DNA of 64,000 bases from Streptomyces hawaiiensis. GTDB taxonomy: Bacteria > Actinomycetota > Actinomycetes > Streptomycetales > Streptomycetaceae. Shown in pieces: positions 41,546-49,954 of the stretch (its first letter is position 1; each line of letters opens with the position of its first letter). The notes below the pieces were generated by a model that was not told the DNA's origin, did not search any database, and was given only the letters and a program-made list of their open reading frames with translations. Position numbers and translations under genes: made by a program. The DNA lies in assembly GCF_004803895.1 (NCBI RefSeq), contig NZ_CP021978.1:3162001-3226000 (forward strand). Direction: 5' to 3'.

Positions 41546-42198
41546 CCGACACTCCGACCCGTCAGCGCCGCTGGTCCCCGGCTCGTCTCAGGGGACTTCC
41601 CCTGTGGTCCGTGCTCGCGGCCGGGACCCTCGTCGGGGGTTTGCTGGGCGGTTCGTACGGCTTGCTCACCCCCGCCACGTACACGGCCACGAGCTACGTC
41701 ATCGCCGTACCCACCGGGAAGTCCACGCCGGACGCCGCCCTTGGGTTCGCTCAGGCGTACGGCAGGGTCGCCACGCAGCTGGCGGTGCTCGGGGACGCGC
41801 AGGTGTATGCGGGTGTACCGGTGCGCACCCTGCAGCGCAGTGTGCGCACGGCGACGTCACCGGACGCGCCGATGGTCGCCGTCTCGGCCACCTCCTCGCG
41901 CCCCGGCCTCGCCGTCGACATGGCCAACGCGGTCACCCGATCGCTGACCCGCCACGCGGACGACAGCAGTGACAACACCAACGTGCGGCTCGTGCCGTTC
42001 TCGCGGGCGGTGGAGCCGAACGAGCCCACGTCCGCGTCGCCGGCGGTGACCGGTCTGGTGGGGGCGAGCGCGGGAGGTCTGCTGGGCGGCCTGGCCCTGC
42101 TGGCGCGGCCCAGGAGGAACGGCCAGGACGACGAGCCCGCCCCGGCCCCCTCGGTGCCCGGCCCGGCCGCCGCCGCCGATGTGCGCGGACAACGGTGA
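41542..42198 (+). CDS. Chain-length determinant (Wzz/YveK-like) membrane protein
   Basis: A 218-residue protein with two membrane segments (about 22-42 and 163-185) enclosing an extracytoplasmic helical domain of about 120 residues, the plan of the Wzz/Wzc N-terminal domain. Typical are TYTATSYVIAV after TM1 and the PNEPTSASP string before TM2. There is no tyrosine kinase domain in the protein or next to it. It probably sets the length of the polymer made by the Wzy-like protein. It ends the rightward operon; a divergent hydrolase gene follows. Confidence 0.8.
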   Translation: MTDTPTRQRRWSPARLRGLPLWSVLAAGTLVGGLLGGSYGLLTPATYTATSYVIAVPTGKSTPDAALGFAQAYGRVATQLAVLGDAQVYAGVPVRTLQRSVRTATSPDAPMVAVSATSSRPGLAVDMANAVTRSLTRHADDSSDNTNVRLVPFSRAVEPNEPTSASPAVTGLVGASAGGLLGGLALLARPRRNGQDDEPAPAPSVPGPAAAADVRGQR

Positions 42199-42256
42199 CG
42201 ACGGCGGGCCCGGCCGGACACGGCACCGGGGAGCAGGGTTCCGCCGGGCTGGCGAA

Positions 42257-43519
42257 TCACCACCAGTCAAAGCGGAGGCAGAGCTTCCCGCCCAGCCACT
42301 CCTCCACCCAGCTGCCCAGGTCCAGCGGCGTGCAGTCCGCCGGGGGCGGCGTTGTGCCGGGCGGGGTCGGCTTCGGCGTAGGTGTGGGCATGAGGGGCGG
42401 GGTCGCCTGGTCGCTGCGGCCGAACAGGGCGGACCGGTAGAGGTGGGACGACTTCGGGTTGGCTGCGCACTGCCACACACCGTGCGGGCAGTAGTCGGTC
42501 AGCGTGTTGTAGAGCGGCCTGTGTTCCTCCATCCAGGCGAGCATGCTCCTCATGTACTCGGCGTTGTCACCGTTGCGGAAGAGGCCCCATTCCGGATAGG
42601 AAATGGGTTTGCCGTGAGCCTTCGCGAAATCCACGTGGTGCTGCAGCCCGTAGGGCTCTTTCACCTGTTCCTCGAACGACATTCCGGCCGGCTGGTCGTA
42701 GGAATCCATGCCGATGACGTCGACCGTGTCGTCCCCCGGATAGCATTTCGTCCAGGGCACGGCGTCCTGGCCACGGCTCGGCGTGAAATCGAACTGAAAT
42801 TTCTGGCCCGGCACGGAACGCATGGTGGTGACGATCCTGTTCCAGTACTTCTTCCAGGCCTCCGGGTCCGGCCCACAGCGATGGGTGTACGTGGTGCCGT
42901 TCATTTCCCAGCCGAGCACGATGACCGTGTCCGGCACCTTCAACTCCACCAGCCGTTCGGCGAGGACCCGGAAGTGGTGATCGAATTCCCCGGCCGCGCC
43001 CTGCCGCAGCAGCTGCCTGACCTCCCGGTCGGAGACACCCTCCTCGTTGCGCTCCTGCATGGGGACGTTGAGGACCAGCATCCGGTCGGCCTTCTTGTTG
43101 CGCCAGTGCGCCCACACGTCCAGGAAGCCGGGGGCGCCCTCGATGTCGCGCCAGCGGTGTCCCGGCAGATAGGTGTGGCCGACGCGGAGCTCCGTACCGC
43201 CCAGCCAGTGGCTGAACAGCGGCATCCGGGCCACGCCACGGGCGTCGGACTTGAGGAAGACACCGAAGGCCGGGATCTCCTCACCCACCGACGGGGTGGT
43301 GACCGGGGCCGGCGCCGGAGGCTGGGTGACGGCCACGGGTGCGGCGGCCGAGGGCGTGGCCCCGGGGGCCGCCGGGGTCGGCGCCGGAGCCCGGGGTTCG
43401 GCGGCTTGCGCCGCCCCCACCCCCGTCACGGTGCCGGACACCAGGGCGGCCGACGCGGCGACCGCTGCCGCGCCCCAGGCCAGCCGGCGGACCCCCGCCC
43501 GCTTGTGCTGTGGGTCCAT
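42257..43519 (-). CDS. Secreted glycoside hydrolase, GH26-like
   Basis: A 420-residue exported protein. A signal peptide (about residues 10-38) and an Ala/Pro-rich linker precede a TIM-barrel domain (about 85-370). The acid/base Glu fits VLGWEMNGTTYTH and the nucleophile Glu fits ISYPEWGLF, as in GH26 beta-mannanases; a DSYDQPAG strand lies between. The C-terminal tail has a Pro/Thr linker and a short Cys-containing end. The ATG at 43519 follows AAAGGAG. It is transcribed against the cluster and may trim or release the polysaccharide. Substrate is inferred. Confidence 0.78.
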   Translation of the reverse strand: MDPQHKRAGVRRLAWGAAAVAASAALVSGTVTGVGAAQAAEPRAPAPTPAAPGATPSAAAPVAVTQPPAPAPVTTPSVGEEIPAFGVFLKSDARGVARMPLFSHWLGGTELRVGHTYLPGHRWRDIEGAPGFLDVWAHWRNKKADRMLVLNVPMQERNEEGVSDREVRQLLRQGAAGEFDHHFRVLAERLVELKVPDTVIVLGWEMNGTTYTHRCGPDPEAWKKYWNRIVTTMRSVPGQKFQFDFTPSRGQDAVPWTKCYPGDDTVDVIGMDSYDQPAGMSFEEQVKEPYGLQHHVDFAKAHGKPISYPEWGLFRNGDNAEYMRSMLAWMEEHRPLYNTLTDYCPHGVWQCAANPKSSHLYRSALFGRSDQATPPLMPTPTPKPTPPGTTPPPADCTPLDLGSWVEEWLGGKLCLRFDWW

Positions 43520-43687
43520 GCCTGCTCCTTTCTTCGCTCTCGTCCGGACCACTGCCGCGATTTTCATTATTGACGGGCAGTCATATGAAGTCAGTCACAG
43601 AAAAGCCAGGAGCGCTACCGTCGTTGCGGCTTTCGAGTGCTGGGCTCGCCCGTGCGGGTGAGCCGATCGAAAGGAAAGAGAGAATTC

Positions 43688-44938
43688 GTGTCGCTGCTTG
43701 ACATCCGCGTCCCCGCTGTTGTGCTGCGGATCGACCGGAATCCTTTTCACCACGGAACGCTGGGGGCCGTGCGTTCGCTCGGCAGGGCGGGAGTGGAGGT
43801 ACACGTCGTCGCGGATACCGCGGAAAGCCCCGTCGGCGCATCGCGTTACGTACGTCAAATGCATCCCCCGCCGCTCCCGGAAGCGTCCCCGGAAGACATT
43901 CTTGCCGTGCTGCGCCGCGTGGCCGACCGGATCGCGCGGCCCGCCGTCCTGGTCCCGATGGACGACGCGAGCGCGATCGCCGTGGGCCGGATGCGGGACG
44001 AGCTCACGCCCTCCTACCTTCTGCCCGCTATGCCGAGCACCCTGGCCGAGCGCGTCGCCGACAAGGCGGAACTGGCCGCCGTGTGCGCGTCCGCCGACGT
44101 CCCGCACCCCGAGACGCTGATCCCGGACAGTCCGGCTGAGGTCGCGGTCGCCATGCGGCGGCTCGGGCTGCCGGTGGTGGCGAAGTGGAGCCGTCCCTGG
44201 CTGCTGCCGGCCGGCAGCGGGCTGCGCAGCACGGTGCTGGTGCGGTCCGTACGGCAGGCCCGGGAGCTGTTCCTGCGCACCGGGGAAGCGGGCAGCCGGC
44301 TGCTGCTCCAGGCGTACCTGTCACCGGGGCCGGACCGGGACTGGTTCTTCCACGGCTACGCCGACCACTCGGGCAGCGTGCGCGCGGGCGGGCCGGGCCG
44401 TAAGCAGCTGGCCTGGCCGCGGGTGGCGGGGCTGACCGCGGTGGGCTGTTGGACGCCCAACGCCCAGGTGCAGGCGCTGGCCGAGCGTCTCACCGGCGAG
44501 CTGGGCTACCGGGGCATCTTCGACCTCGACTTCCGCCGCTGCGGCGCGACGGGCCGCTACCACCTGCTCGACTTCAACCCGCGCGCCGGCGCCCAGTTCC
44601 GGCTCTTCGCGGACAGCGCGGGCCTGGACGTCGTACGGGCCCTGCACCTGGATCTGACGGGCCGTTCACTGCCGGCCGGGATCCCGATGGCCGGGCGGAC
44701 GTTCGTGGTGGAGAACTACGCGCCGCTGGCGGCGCTGCGTGCGGCGCCGGGTGGGCGCGAGCTGGCCTGGTGCGCCGCGGACGACCGCTCCCCCACGCGG
44801 GTCATGTGGGCCCAGTGGTGCCGGCACGCGTCCCGCCGGCTGCGTGAACGGCTGGGCGCGACGGTGGCGCCGACGCCCCGGCTGATCCCCCGGGCAGCCT
44901 CGCCCTCCCTGACCGACAACGAGAAAGCGAGCAGTTGA
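43688..44938 (+). CDS. ATP-grasp family ligase
   Basis: A 416-residue enzyme of the ATP-grasp fold (carboxylate-amine or carboxylate-thiol ligase type). It has an N-terminal Rossmann-like part (HHGTLGAVRSLGRAGVEVHV), the central DKAELAAVCASADVPHPET, LPVVAKWSRPWLLP and the metal-binding strand FDLDFRRCG ... YHLLDFNPRAGAQFR. The GTG at 43688 is behind GGAAAGAGAG. The next gene, an FAD oxidoreductase, starts inside its stop codon. The pair may attach or modify an amino-acid or lipid substituent; substrate unknown. Confidence 0.8.
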   Translation: MSLLDIRVPAVVLRIDRNPFHHGTLGAVRSLGRAGVEVHVVADTAESPVGASRYVRQMHPPPLPEASPEDILAVLRRVADRIARPAVLVPMDDASAIAVGRMRDELTPSYLLPAMPSTLAERVADKAELAAVCASADVPHPETLIPDSPAEVAVAMRRLGLPVVAKWSRPWLLPAGSGLRSTVLVRSVRQARELFLRTGEAGSRLLLQAYLSPGPDRDWFFHGYADHSGSVRAGGPGRKQLAWPRVAGLTAVGCWTPNAQVQALAERLTGELGYRGIFDLDFRRCGATGRYHLLDFNPRAGAQFRLFADSAGLDVVRALHLDLTGRSLPAGIPMAGRTFVVENYAPLAALRAAPGGRELAWCAADDRSPTRVMWAQWCRHASRRLRERLGATVAPTPRLIPRAASPSLTDNEKASS

Positions 44939-46206
44939 TGGTGTACGACCTTCTTGTGGTGGGCGCAGGCCCTTACGGTCTGTCGATCGCGTCCCACGCC
45001 GCGGCCGCCGGGCTGAACCTGCGCGTGTTCGGCCGGCCCATGGCGTCCTGGCGGGACAACATGCCCCGCGGCATGTTCCTGAAGTCGGAACCGTGGGCGT
45101 CCAACCTCTCCGACCCGGCCGGGCAGTGGCGACTGGACGTCTACTGTGCGGAGCACGACCTGACGGCACGTCATGCGAAGCCGATTCCGGTCGAGGCGTT
45201 CGCGGAGTACGGCCTGTGGTTCGCGCGCAACGCCGTGCCGGGGGTGGACGAGCGCACGGTGATCCGGGTGGCGGCCGGGCCGGGCGGTTTCACGGCGGTC
45301 ACCGAGGACGGGGAGGAGGTACAGGCGCGGACGGTGGCCCTGGCGGTCGGTGTGATGCCGTTCGTCGAGGTACCGCAGGCACTGCGGGGACTGCACCCCG
45401 CGCTGGTGACGCACAGCAGCCACCACAGCGACCTCGACCGCTTCCGCGACAAGGACGTCACGGTGATCGGTGGCGGGCAGGCGGCCCTGGAGACGGCGGC
45501 GCTGCTCGCCGAACAGGGCACGCGTGTCCGTGTGCTGGCGCGGGCTGAACAGCTGCGGTGGAACGATGTGCCGCCGCCCTGGGAGCGCCCCTGGTACCAG
45601 TCGGCCCGCTCTCCTCACAGCGGCCTCGGCCCCGGCTGGCGGAACTGGTTCTACTCGGAGCGCCCGAACCTCTTCCGGCGGCTGCCGGAGCCGACCCGGG
45701 CGCGCATCGCGACCACGGCGCTGGGGCCGGCGGGTGCGTGGTGGGTGCGGGACCGGGTGGAGGGCGTGGTGGAGCTGCTGCCGGGCCATGAGGTCACTGC
45801 GGCGTGCGCGGTGCCGGGCGGGGTACGGCTGGACACGGCGAGCCGCGCGGGTGCCCTGCGCAGCCTGGAGACCGAACACGTCATCGCCGCCACAGGGTTC
45901 CGGGCGCGTTGCGACCGGCTCGGACTGCTCTCCCCTGAGTTGCGCGGAACGCTGGCGGCACTGCCGGACGGCTCCCCGGAGGTCGGGCGCAGCTTCGAGT
46001 CCTCCTACCCCGGCCTGTTCCTCGCGGGCCTGGTGACGGCCTCGGGCTTCGGCCCGGCCATGCGCTTCGTGCAGGGCGCGTCCTTCACGGCGTCGACACT
46101 CGTCCGGGGAGTACGCCGCCGGCTCGGGGCGTTGCCGGTGGGCGGGATCGTCCCCGCTCCGGTGGACAGCAGCCGGAGCGAGTCGCCGTCGCCGGTACAC
46201 GGCTGA
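44938..46206 (+). CDS. FAD-dependent oxidoreductase, flavin monooxygenase-like
   Basis: A 422-residue flavoprotein. The FAD Rossmann motif VVGAGPYGLSIASHAAAAGL is at residues 7-26 and the NAD(P) motif VIGGGQAALETAALLAEQG at about 177-195; EHVIAATGFRARCDRLG is the typical ATG/F-x-x-x-G end. The order fits SidA/IucD-type or Baeyer-Villiger-type monooxygenases, though length is short for the latter. Translationally coupled to the ATP-grasp gene (TGATG). Its substrate may be the product of that ligase. It closes the polysaccharide block. Confidence 0.8.
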   Translation: MVYDLLVVGAGPYGLSIASHAAAAGLNLRVFGRPMASWRDNMPRGMFLKSEPWASNLSDPAGQWRLDVYCAEHDLTARHAKPIPVEAFAEYGLWFARNAVPGVDERTVIRVAAGPGGFTAVTEDGEEVQARTVALAVGVMPFVEVPQALRGLHPALVTHSSHHSDLDRFRDKDVTVIGGGQAALETAALLAEQGTRVRVLARAEQLRWNDVPPPWERPWYQSARSPHSGLGPGWRNWFYSERPNLFRRLPEPTRARIATTALGPAGAWWVRDRVEGVVELLPGHEVTAACAVPGGVRLDTASRAGALRSLETEHVIAATGFRARCDRLGLLSPELRGTLAALPDGSPEVGRSFESSYPGLFLAGLVTASGFGPAMRFVQGASFTASTLVRGVRRRLGALPVGGIVPAPVDSSRSESPSPVHG

Positions 46207-46313
46207 CGGGGAACCGCGCGGTGGCCCACGGGCCGCTGACGGCCACAGCGTCGTCGGCGGCCCGTCCTTGCTGCCGAACGGCGTCGAGCAGGCACGTGTG
46301 CCGGGACGGCCGA

Positions 46314-46343
46314 CACCCCCCGGACCTCGGTCGACGGGGGGTG
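46314..46343. terminator. 9-bp hairpin between convergent genes
   Basis: CACCCCCCG and CGGGGGGTG around a 12-base loop, between the oxidoreductase gene and the leftward chaplin gene. Confidence 0.65.
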
Positions 46344-46360
46344 CGGTGGTGCTGTCCCAG

Positions 46361-47071
46361 CTAGCGGGACAAGGTGGTGCGGCCGCGGCGGTACATCATC
46401 ACTCCGCCCGCGATCAGGACGGCACTGGCGGCCGACGCCGCCGCCAGTGCCTCGCTGCCGGTCTCGGCCAGCTGGGGCAGCGTGCCGTCCTCCTTCTCGG
46501 CTTCTACGGTGATGGACGAGTCCTCGCCGTCCCGAGGCGTGGAACGCGGCGCCTTGCTGTCGTGCGGGACGGAACCGTCCTTGGCCGGGGGCGTCCGCTC
46601 CTCGTCCGTCGACGGGGTGTCGTCGTCGCCGTAGCCGCCGTCGTACGAGTCGTTCTCGCAGCTGTTGTCGAGCGCGTCGTTGAACAGCGCGCCCCCGTCG
46701 ACGCTGTTGCCGCAAGCGTTCACGGGCACGTCGAGCGGCACCTGCACGTTGTTCCCGGACAGCACACCGGGGGAACCCTTCACGACCGCTGACGCGTCCG
46801 CGCCCGCGTCGTGGTCCTTCGACTTGTGCGAGGTGTTGATGCAGGAGTTGCCGAACGCCGTGTTGAGCGCCGCGAGCACGTTGACGGTGTTGCCGCACAG
46901 GTTGACCGGCACGTCGACCGGCACCTGCACGCTGTTCCCGGACAGCACACCAGGGGAATCCTTCGCCACTCCCGACGCGTCGGAGTCAGCGAGGGCGGGG
47001 CTGCCGTACAGGGACAGAATCCCCGTGGCGGCGGCCGCCGCGAACGCTCCCTTACTCAGGGTCTGTCGCAT
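46361..47071 (-). CDS. chp: Long chaplin with two chaplin domains and sortase signal
   Basis: A 236-residue preprotein. After the signal peptide (MRQTLSKGAFAAAAATGILS ... ALA) come two chaplin domains: residues about 33-75 (SPGVLSGNSVQVPVDVPVN ... CGNTVNVLAALNTAFGNSC) and 91-135 (SPGVLSGNNVQVPLDVPVN ... NSC). An acidic Pro/Ser spacer leads to the sorting signal LAETG, a hydrophobic helix and RRGR, so it should be sortase-anchored to peptidoglycan. Long chaplins are ChpA, ChpB and ChpC in S. coelicolor; position suggests chpA. The second domain has GNSVDGGALFNDALDNSC, more divergent than usual. The ATG has AGGAGG upstream. Confidence 0.92.
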   Translation of the reverse strand: MRQTLSKGAFAAAAATGILSLYGSPALADSDASGVAKDSPGVLSGNSVQVPVDVPVNLCGNTVNVLAALNTAFGNSCINTSHKSKDHDAGADASAVVKGSPGVLSGNNVQVPLDVPVNACGNSVDGGALFNDALDNSCENDSYDGGYGDDDTPSTDEERTPPAKDGSVPHDSKAPRSTPRDGEDSSITVEAEKEDGTLPQLAETGSEALAAASAASAVLIAGGVMMYRRGRTTLSR

Positions 47072-47181
47072 TGCAGTTGTCCTCCTGCTTGAAAGAATTG
47101 GGGCAGTCGGCCTCGGAGCGGAGAGCCACATCCATGGCCGGCGGTGTGGCGGCATGTACAGGTCGCAGCGCTGAACAGGAA

Positions 47182-47280
47182 TCAGGCGTGCCGAATGCCG
47201 GCTCGCGGCACAGGGGCCGTCACCGGCACATCAATGGCAGAAGCGGCGGCCGCCGCAGCGATCATTGCCTCCTTGAGCAC
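47182..47280 (-). pseudogene. Rodlin-like signal-peptide remnant
   Basis: A GTG at 47280 behind AAAGGA opens MLKEAMIAAAAAASAID..., almost the N-terminus of rodlins (MLKKAMVAAAAAASVIG in RdlA as I recall it), then VPVTAPVPRAGIRHA and a stop after 32 residues. The mature rodlin part is absent. In S. coelicolor rdlA and rdlB lie close to chpA and chpD, so position supports the assignment. The remaining sequence between 47072 and 47400 is the chaplin promoter region and shows no other gene. Confidence 0.6.
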
Positions 47281-47400
47281 TGCGCGTTCCTTTCTCGTGG
47301 CGCCGCATGCTCTACTGCCACATCAACCGGGTGCAGGAGAATTGGTTCCGCAGGTTCACCCGGTTGGCCCGCGTCCCCTCCCGAAGGGCCGGGCCGGTGT

Positions 47401-48915
47401 TCAATCCCGCTGCCGGTCCGCCCGTTCGATGGCCTGGGCGAGTTCGCGCACTGCCCTGTCCTCCGTGGTGTCGGACAACGCGCGGGCGTGATCGGCGAGT
47501 CCGGACAAGCCGGCCGGGGCTCCTGGGAGGCGGTCAAAGCGGTCGTCTCGCGACCGGAGGGCGTCGGCGAAGTAGGCCGCCACCGCGGTGACCTGGAAAC
47601 GGCTGGGGGCGGCGCGCAGGGAGTCGTGGAGGGCGTCGGCCTCCAGGTCGCCGGTCTCCTCGTGCGGGTCGCGGGTGCCGGGGTCGAGCCAGCGGACGGT
47701 GGCGGTGGCGAGATGGCCCTCGGCGCCGGGCTCGGTGCGCACCGCGTACAGGGCGGTGACGGTGTGGCCGGGGCCGACCTCGCCGCCGTCGACGCGGTCG
47801 TCACGGAAGTCCTCGTCGGCGACGCGGCGGTTGTCGTACCCGACGAGGTGGAACTCCTCGACCGTCTCGGGGTCGAAGGCGACCTGGGCCTTGGCGTCGC
47901 GGGCGGTGAGGTCGACGTTGCGCGGGAGTTGCTCGGAGAAGACCTTGCGGGCCTCGTCGGAGTCGGACACGTAGACGGTGTGGCCGTCGCCCTTGTCGGC
48001 GAGGTTCTCCATGAGGGCGTCGCCGTAGTCGCTGCCGACTCCGACGCCGAAGAGGGTGATGCCGTGCTCGCGGCGTTCGCCGGCGATGCGCTCCAGGATG
48101 GTGTCCGCGTCGGTGTCGCCGGTGTTGGCGAGGGCGTCGGAGACGAGGACGACCCGGTTGGTCGCGCCCTCGCGCAGGCCTTCCACGGCCGTCTCGTAGC
48201 CGGTCTCGACGCCCGCGCCGAGGTTGGTGGAGTCCTGGGTGTCCAGGTCGGAGATGGCGTCCTGGACCTCGTCGCGGTTGCCGTCGAGGCGGGTCATGGG
48301 CAGGACGGTCTCGGCCTCGTCGCTGAAGGTGACGAGCGCGACCGAGTCGTCGTCGCGCAGCCGGTCCGTCATCACGGCGAGGGACTCCTGGGCGAGGTCC
48401 AGGCGGCCCGGTTCGGCCATGGAGCCCGAGACGTCGATGACGAAGGTGAGGGCGGCGGGCGGGCGTTCGCCGGCGCGTTCCGTGGTGCGGGTGGCGAGCC
48501 CGACGCGGACCAGGGACCAGTCCTCGTCGTCGGTGCGGGCGCCGTCGACGGTGACCGAGAAGCCGTCGCCGTCGGGGCGTTCGTAGTCCTGGCGGAAGCT
48601 GTTGACGAACTCCTCGGGGCGGACCGTCGACGGGTCGGGCAGCCGGCCGTCGGCCAGGGCGCGGCGGGCGTAGTCGTAGGAGGCGGTGTCGACGTCGAGG
48701 GCGAAGGTGGAGAGGTGGTCGGGGTCTTCCCGGCGGTCGTACCGTTCGTCGGCGTCCTGGCCCTGGGCGGGTGCGGGCCGGCCCCCGCCGGGGTCGTGGC
48801 GGTCGGCGGCCTTGCTGTCCGCGCCGGTGTCGGCGCTCCCGCCGCACGCGGTGAGCAGCAGGCCGCTCGCGGCCGTGAGGGCGAGCAGCGCTGTTCGTGT
48901 CCGGAACCGCTTCAT
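47401..48915 (-). CDS. VWA-domain lipoprotein (YfbK-like)
   Basis: A 504-residue lipoprotein: signal peptide with lipobox LLTACG, then an acidic linker, an N-terminal beta domain (STFALDVDTASYDYARRALA) and a von Willebrand A domain whose MIDAS is DVSGSM with the later T and D residues (DSTNLGAGVETG, VVLVSDALANTG). The C-terminal part matches the DUF3520 region of YfbK-type proteins (EFHLVGYDNRRVADEDFRDD). It should bind a divalent metal and a protein ligand outside the membrane. The ATG at 48915 is chosen over an upstream in-frame start. Confidence 0.88.
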   Translation of the reverse strand: MKRFRTRTALLALTAASGLLLTACGGSADTGADSKAADRHDPGGGRPAPAQGQDADERYDRREDPDHLSTFALDVDTASYDYARRALADGRLPDPSTVRPEEFVNSFRQDYERPDGDGFSVTVDGARTDDEDWSLVRVGLATRTTERAGERPPAALTFVIDVSGSMAEPGRLDLAQESLAVMTDRLRDDDSVALVTFSDEAETVLPMTRLDGNRDEVQDAISDLDTQDSTNLGAGVETGYETAVEGLREGATNRVVLVSDALANTGDTDADTILERIAGERREHGITLFGVGVGSDYGDALMENLADKGDGHTVYVSDSDEARKVFSEQLPRNVDLTARDAKAQVAFDPETVEEFHLVGYDNRRVADEDFRDDRVDGGEVGPGHTVTALYAVRTEPGAEGHLATATVRWLDPGTRDPHEETGDLEADALHDSLRAAPSRFQVTAVAAYFADALRSRDDRFDRLPGAPAGLSGLADHARALSDTTEDRAVRELAQAIERADRQRD

Positions 48916-49087
48916 GGTCCGTACCCCCTGCATCCGTTGGCGTCGGCTTCTTGCGACTGTGACGGCGCAGGGGGCCCGAACGTGCGGTACGGGGCGTTGC
49001 GGAAGCGTCTCGAAGCGGCTACGGGGGCGGGCTTTCGAGACCGGTGGGTGATCCTCCGTTGACCCGTCCGTTGGCTTGTCCGTCGGA

Positions 49088-49954
49088 CTAGGAGACGACG
49101 TCCTTGCGGGCGAAACCGCGGAAGGCCAGGGCGAACAGCACGAGCGCGTACGTTACGGAGATCGACGTGCCCTGGATCATGTCCGACCACTCCAGCTGAG
49201 GCCGGACGGCGTCGAGCCAGGCGTACTGCCAGTGCGCGGGCAGGAAGTGGCGCCAGTCGCCGAGGGCCGTCACCTCGTCCAGGACGCTGCCGATGATGGT
49301 GAGGAACACCGCGCCGCCGACCGCGCCGAGCGGGGCGTCCGTCCGGGTCGAGAGCCAGAACGCGAGCGCGGCGGTGACCAGTTGGGACACCATGATGTAC
49401 ACGACCACGATGAGCAGGCGCTGGGCGGCCGTGCCGGTGGGCAGGGTGCCGCCGGTGGGCAGCTGGAGCGGGCCCCAGCCGTAGGCGGCCGTGCCCACGA
49501 CGAGGGCGACGATCGGGAGCAGGACCATCGCGGCCAGGCTCAGGCTGAGTCCGACGGCGAGCTTGGACCACAGCAGCCGGGCGCGGGGCACGGGGGCCGC
49601 GAGCAGGTAGCGCAGGGAGGACCAGCTGGCCTCCGAGGCGACGGTGTCGCCGCAGAACAGGGCGACGGGGATGACTAGCAGGAAGCCGGCGGCCGAGAAG
49701 AGGTTGACCGCGGCGAAGTTCGCCCCGGATGCCGTCGCCGTGTCCATCAGGTTGACGCGGTTGTTGTTGCCGCCCGGGTCGCCGCCGACCTGGAAGGCGA
49801 TGAGCAGGATGATCGGCAGGGCGAACAGGACGCCGCCCATGACCATCGTGCGGCGCCGCTTCAGCTGCCGGACCAGCTCGACGCGGAAGGGCAGGGTGCG
49901 GCCCGCGCGGTAGCCGTCGGCGACCTCGACGGGCGGCTCGGCGAGCGTGCTCAT
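49088..49954 (-). CDS. ABC transporter permease
   Basis: A 288-residue ABC-2 type permease with six membrane segments (first at about 36-56, GVLFALPIILLIAFQVG; others around 85-110, 130-160, 175-200, 210-235, 260-280). Its ATG overlaps the stop of the fused ATPase gene (ATGA), so the two form one export system. Large extracytoplasmic loop after TM1 (DPGGNNNRVNLMDTATASG). The substrate is unknown. Confidence 0.85.
   Translation of the reverse strand: MSTLAEPPVEVADGYRAGRTLPFRVELVRQLKRRRTMVMGGVLFALPIILLIAFQVGGDPGGNNNRVNLMDTATASGANFAAVNLFSAAGFLLVIPVALFCGDTVASEASWSSLRYLLAAPVPRARLLWSKLAVGLSLSLAAMVLLPIVALVVGTAAYGWGPLQLPTGGTLPTGTAAQRLLIVVVYIMVSQLVTAALAFWLSTRTDAPLGAVGGAVFLTIIGSVLDEVTALGDWRHFLPAHWQYAWLDAVRPQLEWSDMIQGTSISVTYALVLFALAFRGFARKDVVS

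Noticed and set aside
47071..49062. 663-codon rightward open frame opposite the VWA gene
   Set aside because: Antisense shadow of a high-G+C gene; Val/Gly/Asp-rich without any domain; the leftward frame has a lipobox and MIDAS.
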